A stretch of DNA of 5,982 bases. Origin: Thermoguttaceae bacterium. Its GTDB lineage: Bacteria > Planctomycetota > Planctomycetia > Pirellulales > Thermoguttaceae. Below, piece by piece: positions 1 through 5,223 of the stretch (its first letter is position 1; the number at the start of each line of letters is the position of its first letter). The position numbers were made by a program, and so were the translations under genes. The stretch spans positions 10,433-16,414 of the forward strand of contig JANLFZ010000029.1 in the NCBI GenBank assembly GCA_024653385.1. The letters run 5' to 3'. Below the pieces are notes generated by a model that searched no databases, was not told the origin of the DNA, and worked only from the letters and a program-made list of their open reading frames with translations.

Positions 1-155
1 TGACGCTCCCAGACGAGCCCGAAGCTACGCGACGAGCGTCTTGCCCACGCGGCAAGTGGAGTCTACCCCCCCGGGCGTTGGTTTTCCTCACGCCGCGCTC
101 CCCGTTACACTGGTATCCAACTCGGAATTCTCTTTCTTTCCGGTATAGTCGGTTC
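1..155. other. Non-coding leader region with two small inverted repeats
   Basis: No gene is supported here. Two dyads are visible: GACGCTC (2-8) with its exact reverse complement GAGCGTC (34-40), separated by 25 bases, and a tighter hairpin CTTGCC (40-45), loop CACGC, GGCAAG (51-56). No T-run follows either of them, so a standard intrinsic terminator is not shown, although they could belong to the 3' end of an upstream gene outside the window. The window begins with TGA, which could be a stop codon of such a gene, but this cannot be tested here. The rest of the region leads into folC. Confidence 0.45.
106..149 (+). promoter_or_regulatory. Candidate folC promoter hexamers (TACACT at 106-111, TATAGT at 144-149)
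   Basis: TATAGT (144-149) matches five of six positions of the sigma-70 -10 consensus and lies six bases before the chosen folC ATG. That would put the transcript start at or next to the start codon and give a leaderless message. No good -35 hexamer lies 16-18 bases upstream of it. TACACT (106-111) is a second -10-like hexamer, identical to the one proposed before the efflux operon. It would give a leader of about 40 nt, but its -35 region (TTTTCC around 82-87) is also weak. Which of them is used cannot be decided from sequence. Confidence 0.3.
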
Positions 156-1577
156 ATGGTCGTTTCGCTGGACCCCACGCGTGCTGCCGGTCGTCGCGAC
201 GTCGCCCTCCGCTTCCTTTACGAGCGGATCGACTACGAGCGCGCGGTGTCGATCATGTACCACGAAGGGGGGTTCAAGCTAGACCGAATGAGGGAACTCT
301 TGTCCCGGCTGGGGAATCCCGGGCGCGGTTTGCCGATCGTCCATGTCGCAGGCACCAAAGGCAAGGGCTCGACCGCGGCGATGATCGCGGGGGTGCTGAC
401 CGCGGCAGGCTACCGCACGGCGCTTTTTACCTCTCCGCATCTGGATCGCGTCGAAGAGCGCATGGCGATCGACGGGCAACCTTGTTCGCCCGACGAGTTG
501 GCCGACTTGGTCGAATGGGTGGCGCCTCATGTGCGAGCGATGGATCACCAAGGCGCCCGGCGACGCCCGGCTGAACCTGGGCCCACCTACTTCGAGATCA
601 TCACGGCCATGGCCCTTTCCCATTTTTCCCGGCGCAAGGTCGATGCGGCGGTGCTTGAGGTGGGACTGGGCGGCCGGCTCGACTCGACGAACGTCTGCCA
701 CCCCAAGGTCTCGGTCATCACCAGCATCAGTCTCGACCACACCACGCAGCTCGGCCACAGTCTGGAAGCCATCGCCCGCGAAAAAGCCGGCATCATCAAA
801 CCCGAGGTGCCGGTCGTCAGCGGCGTGGTCGAGTCCGGCCCGCGGACCGTGATCCGCGCGGCCTGCCAGGCGCGACAGAGCCTGCTGGTGGAAATGGGCC
901 GGGATTTCCACTTCGACTACCATCCACCCCGGCGGTTGGACCGCGCGCCGGGCTTGGGCACGGTCGATTTTCGCTACGAGGGCCCGGGCGGGCCGCGGTT
1001 CTACGCGGGCGTGCCCCTGGGACTTGTCGGCCGGCACCAGGCCGCCAATGCGGCCGTGGCCCTGGCGGCGTTGATTCAGTTCGAGCGGGCCGCCGGCCGG
1101 CAGATTCCCGAGAACGCGATTCGCGACGGGCTGGCCCGCTTGGCTTGGCCGGCCCGCGTCGAAGTGGTCGCCAGGCATCCCACCGTGGTCATCGACGCCG
1201 CGCACAACGTGGCCTCGGTCGAGTCCCTCGTGCGCACGCTGGACGAGAGCTTTTCCCCAAGCCGGCGGTTTCTGATCTTCGCCACGACGCTCGAAAAAGA
1301 CGTGCGCGGGATGCTCAAGCGTCTCTTGACCGCGTTCGAGCACGTGGTGCTCACGCAGTACCTCGATAACCCCCGGGCCGTGCCGGTCGAGGACCTTCGC
1401 GCCATGGCCGAGGCGGTGTCGGGACGCACCTACCCTTGGTTCGTCCGGCCGGCCGACGCTTGGGACGCGGTCCGCGCCCAGGCCGGCCCCGACGACTTGA
1501 TCTGCGTGACCGGTTCGTTCTTCCTAGCAGCCCAAATGCGCCAGGAGGTTTTCGCCCGGCCGGCCGGGCCAGTATAG
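156..1577 (+). CDS. folC: Bifunctional folylpolyglutamate synthase / dihydrofolate synthase (FolC)
   Basis: ATP-dependent cytoplasmic ligase of the Mur ligase superfamily. It adds L-glutamate to dihydropteroate and/or to tetrahydrofolates, making and retaining cellular folates. The 473-residue product is full length for the family. Visible motifs are the P-loop AGTKGKGST (about 65-73), TSPHL (92-96), EVGLGGRLDSTN (168-179), SISLDHTTQLG (190-200), EKAGIIKP (209-216), GRHQAANA (292-299) and IDAAHN (346-351), then a Mur ligase C-terminal domain ending in VTGSFFLAAQMR (about 451-462). The ATG at 156 is preferred because the family-like N-terminal helix (ALRFLYERIDYER, then FKLDRMRELLSRLGNP) starts shortly after it. 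A TTG at 78 would add 26 residues that look non-coding, and the ATG at 255 would delete the conserved helix. No Shine-Dalgarno precedes 156. Whether it has both activities or only the folylpolyglutamate one cannot be told from motifs. Confidence 0.95.
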   Translation: MVVSLDPTRAAGRRDVALRFLYERIDYERAVSIMYHEGGFKLDRMRELLSRLGNPGRGLPIVHVAGTKGKGSTAAMIAGVLTAAGYRTALFTSPHLDRVEERMAIDGQPCSPDELADLVEWVAPHVRAMDHQGARRRPAEPGPTYFEIITAMALSHFSRRKVDAAVLEVGLGGRLDSTNVCHPKVSVITSISLDHTTQLGHSLEAIAREKAGIIKPEVPVVSGVVESGPRTVIRAACQARQSLLVEMGRDFHFDYHPPRRLDRAPGLGTVDFRYEGPGGPRFYAGVPLGLVGRHQAANAAVALAALIQFERAAGRQIPENAIRDGLARLAWPARVEVVARHPTVVIDAAHNVASVESLVRTLDESFSPSRRFLIFATTLEKDVRGMLKRLLTAFEHVVLTQYLDNPRAVPVEDLRAMAEAVSGRTYPWFVRPADAWDAVRAQAGPDDLICVTGSFFLAAQMRQEVFARPAGPV

Positions 1578-1603
1578 CGCATCCGTGAACGGTGCGTCGC
1601 CCT

Positions 1604-1623
1604 GCCGGCGGGGGGGCGCCGGC
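1604..1623 (+). other. GC-rich hairpin in the folC-kinase gap
   Basis: GCCGGCG (1604-1610) pairs perfectly with CGCCGGC (1617-1623) across a loop of six G residues. It lies 26 bases after the folC stop and 43 bases before the kinase start. No T-tract follows, so it is not a textbook intrinsic terminator. It could stabilise or attenuate the folC transcript, or mark a Rho-type end; this is inference from structure alone. Confidence 0.5.
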
Positions 1624-1655
1624 CTTCGCGTGTCGTGTGCCCCGGCAAGGGCGTT

Positions 1656-1660
1656 TGAGG
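1656..1660 (+). promoter_or_regulatory. Ribosome binding site of the PAS histidine kinase
   Basis: TGAGG ends six bases before the ATG at 1667. It decides the start: the same frame is open back to an ATG at 1592, but that one has no such site and would add 25 Pro/Arg-rich residues overlapping the GC hairpin at 1604-1623. Confidence 0.65.
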
Positions 1661-1666
1661 TTCGAT

Positions 1667-3634
1667 ATGTCCGACGAGACCAAGACCCGAGAAGAACTCC
1701 TCGCCGAACTGCGCGAGTTGCGCCGTCGGTTCGCCGCGTGCGACGAGAACGGCCCGGGCTGCGAGCAGCTCCGGCGCGCCGAAGCCGGGTTGCGCGAAAG
1801 CAACGAACGGTTTCGGCTGGTCCTCGAGAACTCGCTCGATGCGGCCTACCGGCGCGACCTCCAGACCGATCGCTACGACTACATGAGTCCCGTCATCGAA
1901 CGGATCACGGGCTACACCCCCGCCGAGACGGAGGCCATGTCGGTCGCCGACGCACTGGCGCATGTTCATCCCGACGACCTCGAACGCACGGCGAACGTGG
2001 TCGAACGACTGCGAGACGGCAGGGCCGAGACCGCCATCCTCGAATACCGCTTCCGGTGCAAAGGGGGCGAGTACCGCTGGTTGGCCGACCGCTTCCGCGT
2101 GGTGTGCGACGCCGAGGGGCGTCCGAAGTACCTCTTGGGCATTGTGCGCGACGTCACCGAGGAAAAGCAGGCCCACGAGGCCCTGGCTAAGGCCCATGCG
2201 GAACTGGAGCGCCGCGTCGAGCAACGCACCGCCGAACTTCAGGCGATCTACGAAAGCATGTTCGACGGGCTGTTGATCGTCGACATCCAGACCCGGCGGT
2301 TTGTGCGCGTCAACCCGGCCGCCTGCCGGATGACCGGCTACTCGGAGGCCGAACTGCTTTCCAAGTCGGTCGGGGACATCCATCCGCCGGACGAAGTTCC
2401 CGGTGTCCTCCAGCGGTTTCAGGCACGCGTCGAAGGGCAACTGAAGGGGCCCGCCGAAACGCGCATCCTGAGGAAGGACGGCACGCAATGTCACGTCGAG
2501 ATCGTGGCCAACACGTTGATCTACGGCGGGCGACCGGCCATCGCCGCGGTCTTCCGCGATATCACCGAACGCAAGCGCGCCCAGGAGGTGCTGCGACAGA
2601 GTCTTGAGGAGCTGCGCGCGATCTACGACGGTATTGCCGAGGGCATCGTGGTGGTGCCTCTCGAGGATCCCCACCCGATCCGCGCCAACACGGCGATCTG
2701 CCAGATGCTCGGCTATTCCGCCGAGGAGATGGCGACGCTGTCGCCCGACCAGGTCCATCCCCCGGAGGCGATGCCGCTGGTCGAAAAGCACGTCCGAACC
2801 GTCGCCGATGGACAGGTGGCGCGCGTCGAGAACTTGCCGTTTCGGCGCAAGGACGGAAGCGTGTTTTACGCCGACGTGGCTTCCAGCCGCATTCTTTACG
2901 GGGGTCGGCACTGCCGGATCAGTTTTCTGCACGACGTGACGGATCGACGGCGCGACCAAGAGGCCCTCGAACGCGAGCGGCGGGCCCTCGAACGCTTGCT
3001 TCAGGCCAGCGACCACGAGCGGCAGTTGATCGCCTACGAGATCCACGACGGCCTGGCCCAGGAGCTGGCCGGGGCCATCGTGCAGTTCCAGATCTACGAC
3101 CATCAGAAAGAAACGGCGCCGCGCGACGCCCGAAAAGCCTTCGAAGGCGGCATGTCGCTGTTGCGCCAGGCCCATGCCGAGGCGCGCAGGCTCATCAGCG
3201 GGGTCCGGCCGCCCATCCTCGACGAATCGGGGGTCATGGCCGCCATCGCCCACCTGGTTCACGATCCGGCCTTCGAGACCGGCCCCAAGATCGAATTCCG
3301 CAGCCGCGTCGCCTTCCAGCGGCTGGCGCCGGTCGTCGAGAACATCATCTACCGGGTCGTGCAAGAGGGCCTGGCCAATGCCCGCCGTCACAGCAAGAGC
3401 AAGAGAGTCCGGCTGAGTCTGTCTCAGCGCAAGGGATGCCTCCGGATCTCCATCCGCGATTGGGGCGTCGGATTCGACGTGGGCCAAGTCCAAGAGAATC
3501 GGTTTGGGCTAGAGGGGATCCGCGAGCGGGCGAGGCTGCTCGGCGGTACGTGCTCGATCCAGAGCAAGCCCGGCGCGGGCACTCACCTGGTCGTCGAACT
3601 GCCCATCGTCGAGGAACCTCCCAAGACGGCCTGA
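1667..3634 (+). CDS. Soluble sensor histidine kinase, three PAS domains plus NarL/NarX-type transmitter
   Basis: The 655-residue protein senses an unknown signal, autophosphorylates on histidine and should pass phosphate to a LuxR/NarL-type response regulator. Domain order: N-terminal coiled coil (about 1-48); PAS 1 (about 45-168, with the HPDD and EYRWL...VRDVTEEK hallmarks of a PAS/PAC unit); coiled coil (168-190); PAS 2 (about 190-303, ending FRDITERKRA); PAS 3 (about 315-430, ending HDVTDRRR); linker helix; HisKA_3 dimerisation domain with phosphoacceptor H460 in ERQLIAYEIHDGLAQEL; and HATPase_c with N-box EGLANARRH (N571), G1 box DWGVGFD (598-604) and G2 region FGLEGIRERARLLGG (613-627). 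No membrane segment or signal peptide is seen, so it is probably cytoplasmic. No heme- or flavin-binding signature is obvious in the PAS domains. No receiver or regulator gene lies in the window, making it an orphan here. It is followed by a separate promoter, so linkage to the efflux genes is not implied. Confidence 0.93.
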   Translation: MSDETKTREELLAELRELRRRFAACDENGPGCEQLRRAEAGLRESNERFRLVLENSLDAAYRRDLQTDRYDYMSPVIERITGYTPAETEAMSVADALAHVHPDDLERTANVVERLRDGRAETAILEYRFRCKGGEYRWLADRFRVVCDAEGRPKYLLGIVRDVTEEKQAHEALAKAHAELERRVEQRTAELQAIYESMFDGLLIVDIQTRRFVRVNPAACRMTGYSEAELLSKSVGDIHPPDEVPGVLQRFQARVEGQLKGPAETRILRKDGTQCHVEIVANTLIYGGRPAIAAVFRDITERKRAQEVLRQSLEELRAIYDGIAEGIVVVPLEDPHPIRANTAICQMLGYSAEEMATLSPDQVHPPEAMPLVEKHVRTVADGQVARVENLPFRRKDGSVFYADVASSRILYGGRHCRISFLHDVTDRRRDQEALERERRALERLLQASDHERQLIAYEIHDGLAQELAGAIVQFQIYDHQKETAPRDARKAFEGGMSLLRQAHAEARRLISGVRPPILDESGVMAAIAHLVHDPAFETGPKIEFRSRVAFQRLAPVVENIIYRVVQEGLANARRHSKSKRVRLSLSQRKGCLRISIRDWGVGFDVGQVQENRFGLEGIRERARLLGGTCSIQSKPGAGTHLVVELPIVEEPPKTA

Positions 3635-3695
3635 GTGGCGAAGGGCTTGGGCAGGATCTCGATGTTCGGGCGGCAGCAATTCGCGCGTCTGGCGA

Positions 3696-3724
3696 TTGGT
3701 CCTGCGCGGGGTCTCTGATACACT
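3696..3724 (+). promoter_or_regulatory. Candidate sigma-70-type promoter of the RND efflux operon
   Basis: The -35-like TTGGTC (3696-3701) and -10-like TACACT (3719-3724) are separated by exactly 17 bases. The -35 matches the invariant TTG of the consensus and the -10 matches four of six positions. Transcription would begin near 3731 and give a leader of about 80 nt before the adaptor ATG. The position is right for a dedicated promoter that uncouples the efflux genes from the kinase gene. Confidence 0.5.
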
Positions 3725-3737
3725 CATGGGCGGGGGA

Positions 3738-3750
3738 TCGGTGTAACCGA
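3738..3750. promoter_or_regulatory. Small dyad downstream of the efflux promoter, possible operator
   Basis: TCGGT-GTA-ACCGA is a perfect inverted repeat with 5-base arms and a 3-base centre. It starts 14 bases after the proposed -10 hexamer, that is within the first 20 transcribed bases. Repressors of efflux operons often bind in this position, but the arms are short, and no regulator gene is in the window to support a family assignment. Confidence 0.25.
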
Positions 3751-3799
3751 AACGCTCTTCGCGGCATCCATACCCACACAGAGTGTCGGTTGTGCTCAC

Positions 3800-3804
3800 A
3801 GGAG
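3800..3804 (+). promoter_or_regulatory. Ribosome binding site of the RND adaptor
   Basis: AGGAG ends seven bases before the ATG at 3812. It decides the start against the in-frame TTG at 3806, which lies too close to this site. Confidence 0.75.
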
Positions 3805-3811
3805 ATTGGCG

Positions 3812-5002
3812 ATGAGACCTCTCGGCCAATGGCTTGCGTCCTGGGGACGGTTTGCCGTCCAGCTCGCGGTGTTCCTCGGGTTTGGCGTGGGCGTTGTCGT
3901 GCTGTTGCTTTGGCTTGCAGGGAAGTTCGAGCCCAAGGTGCCCGCGACGCCCACGGCGCATGCCGGGCCCTCGTCTTCGATCGATTGGCCGGTCGTTTCG
4001 GTGGAGGTGCGGCGGCTGCCGCGCACCGAGACGGCGGTCGGGAGCATCCGCGCGGTCCACGAGACAAGCATCGGCTCGAAGCTCCTGGCCCGCGTGGTCG
4101 AAGTGAACCTCAAGGCGGGCCAGAAGGTCAAGGCGGGCGACATTCTCGTGCGCCTGGACGATTCGGATATCCAGGCCCGGCTCCAGCAGGCCAAGGCCGC
4201 CTTGGCCTCCGCCACGGCTGCCCACGAGCAAGCGATCTCCGACGAGAAGCGGGCTCGGCAGCTCATCGAGAACAAGGCGCTCAGTCAGCAGGAGTATGAG
4301 AAGGCGGCGACGGCCTTGCGGTCCGCCGAGGCCGAGTTGCGCCGAGCCCGCGAGACGATCAACGAGGTCCAGGCCACGCTCGAGTGGGCGACCATCCGCG
4401 CGCCGATGGATGGCGTCGTGATCGACAAGAAGGTGGACGTCGGCGACACGGTGGTTCCCGGGCAGGTGCTCGTCACCCTGTTCGATCCCAAACGCATGCA
4501 GCTTGTGGCCAACGTGCGCGAGTCGCTCGCCCACCAACTTCAGGTCGGCCGGACCATCCAGGTCCGCGTCGAGGGCCTCGACAAGGAGTGCGGGGGAACG
4601 GTGAGCGAGATCGTGCCCGAGGCCCAATCCGCCAGCCGCACCTTCCAGGTCAAGGTGACCGGCCCGTGCCCCGCGGGCGTGTATACGGGCATGTTCGGCC
4701 GGATCTTGATCCCGCTCGAGGAAGAGTCGGTGCTGGTCATCCCGCGGCAGGCCGTGCGCCGGGTGGGACAACTGGAACTGGTCGATGTCGTTTCCGACGG
4801 CCGCGCGGTTCGGCGGGCCGTGCGCACCGGCCGCACGTTCGGCAACGAGGTCGAGGTGCTCTCGGGGCTGCGCGAGGGCGAACAAGTCGTCTGCCCGGGA
4901 TCCGCGACCCCAGCGCAGGGCAATGGCTTGCCGAGTGGGGTTGTTCCGAAAGTCGTCTGCCCGGGATCCGCGACCCCAGCGCAGGAGGCCAACCATGAGT
5001 GA
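3812..5002 (+). CDS. RND efflux periplasmic adaptor (membrane fusion protein, HlyD/AcrA type)
   Basis: The 396-residue adaptor should bridge an inner-membrane RND permease to an outer-membrane channel. It is anchored by one N-terminal membrane helix (about 14-37) with no lipobox cysteine, followed by a Pro/Ala/Ser-rich linker (to about 58). The split lipoyl domain has halves at about 84-118 (SIGSKLLARVVEVNLKAG) and 193-224 (ATIRAPMDGVVIDKKVDVG). Between them lies an Ala/Glu/Arg/Gln-rich alpha-hairpin coiled coil (about 116-192). A beta-barrel (about 228-304) and a membrane-proximal domain (305-360, ending GLREGEQVV) complete the fold. The last 36 residues are unusual: VVCPGSATPAQ occurs twice (359-369 and 381-391), 22 residues apart, encoded by a perfect DNA repeat, where family members usually end in a short divergent tail. 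Cysteines occur at 260, 286, 361 and 383. The stop overlaps the permease start by 8 bases (ATGAGTGA), indicating translational coupling. Substrate is unknown. Confidence 0.9.
   Translation: MRPLGQWLASWGRFAVQLAVFLGFGVGVVVLLLWLAGKFEPKVPATPTAHAGPSSSIDWPVVSVEVRRLPRTETAVGSIRAVHETSIGSKLLARVVEVNLKAGQKVKAGDILVRLDDSDIQARLQQAKAALASATAAHEQAISDEKRARQLIENKALSQQEYEKAATALRSAEAELRRARETINEVQATLEWATIRAPMDGVVIDKKVDVGDTVVPGQVLVTLFDPKRMQLVANVRESLAHQLQVGRTIQVRVEGLDKECGGTVSEIVPEAQSASRTFQVKVTGPCPAGVYTGMFGRILIPLEEESVLVIPRQAVRRVGQLELVDVVSDGRAVRRAVRTGRTFGNEVEVLSGLREGEQVVCPGSATPAQGNGLPSGVVPKVVCPGSATPAQEANHE
4884..4985. repeat. 36-bp perfect direct repeat, 66-bp period, inside the adaptor gene
   Basis: Copy 1 is 4884-4919 and copy 2 is 4950-4985, identical over 36 bases (from AAGTCGTCTGC to AGCGCAGG) with a 30-base spacer. 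The period of 66 bp equals 22 codons, so both copies read in the same frame. Each copy has imperfect hairpin potential: outer arms CTGC and GCAG (4891-4894 and 4915-4918), inner arms GGG and CCC (4897-4899 and 4908-4910). Such a unit may be a dispersed palindromic element that landed at the end of the gene or a local tandem duplication; only one full period plus one partial copy is present. Confidence 0.9.
4983..4988 (+). promoter_or_regulatory. Ribosome binding site of the RND permease
   Basis: AGGAGG ends six bases before the ATG at 4995 and lies within the last codons of the adaptor gene. Its first three bases are the end of repeat copy 2, and the remaining ones are unique sequence. Copy 1 is followed by GG rather than AGG and so does not give the same full site. 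Confidence 0.8.
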
Positions 5003-5211
5003 ACCGACATCCATCCCTCCGGCAGGACACGAGGCGCACTTCACGAACCGTATCGTGAAGATCTTCCTCGAGTCGAACCTGTCGCTGATCCTGATCCTCT
5101 TGGCCACGGCGGTCGGGCTGGTGGCGTTGTGGTGGACGCCGCGCGAGGAAGACCCCCAGATCGTCGTCCCCCTGGCCGACGTGTATGTGAACTTCCCGGG
5201 ACGGTCCGCCG

Positions 5212-5217
5212 AGGAGG
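5212..5217 (+). promoter_or_regulatory. Shine-Dalgarno-like AGGAGG before the downstream permease fragment
   Basis: AGGAGG lies six bases before the ATG at 5224, an ideal spacing. It comes from the codons of the conserved AEEV motif, so it exists for coding reasons. The ATG belongs to the MSRQD motif brought close by the apparent deletion. It could permit separate translation of the downstream permease part, but this is untested. Confidence 0.4.
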
Positions 5218-5223
5218 TCGAGC

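Larger units (their letters stand above)
3635..3811 (+). other. Intergenic region before the efflux operon
   Basis: These 177 bases carry no supported gene. Reading frames through it are continuations of out-of-frame readings of the flanking genes. It contains a promoter candidate (3696-3724), a dyad (3738-3750) and the adaptor's ribosome binding site (3800-3804). No intrinsic terminator for the kinase gene is seen. Confidence 0.6.

Noticed and set aside
78..155. Upstream TTG start extending FolC by 26 residues
   Set aside because: The extension has no family similarity and covers the promoter-like hexamers. The ATG at 156 leaves all conserved FolC sequence intact.
1592..1666. Upstream ATG start extending the kinase by 25 residues
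   Set aside because: No ribosome binding site precedes it, the residues are low-complexity and it overlaps the GC hairpin. The ATG at 1667 has TGAGG at six bases.
1430..3493. Long open frame on the - strand opposite the kinase gene (687 codons)
   Set aside because: It lies antisense to a kinase with all family motifs. The translation is rich in Asp, His, Arg, Gly and Leu without domain-like patterns, as expected for a shadow frame in GC3-rich DNA.
3436..4299. + strand open frame spanning the kinase end, the gap and the adaptor start
   Set aside because: Both flanks belong to well supported genes in other frames, and the translation is Arg/Gly/Pro-rich with no motif.
4590..4970. Adaptor cysteines (residues 260, 286, 361, 383) as a metal site or disulfide pair
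   Set aside because: Two of the four come only from the repeat copies, and no CxxC or His-rich metal-binding pattern surrounds them, so a functional claim is not supported.
4884..4985. CRISPR-like repeat-spacer-repeat unit
   Set aside because: Only two copies with one 30-base spacer, inside a coding frame and in phase with its codons, and no cas genes are present. A duplication or dispersed repeat explains it better.
3509..5107. Long open frame on the - strand opposite the adaptor gene (532 codons)
   Set aside because: It is antisense to a clear adaptor gene, crosses an intergenic gap and shows no recognisable fold. It is the same codon-bias shadow effect.
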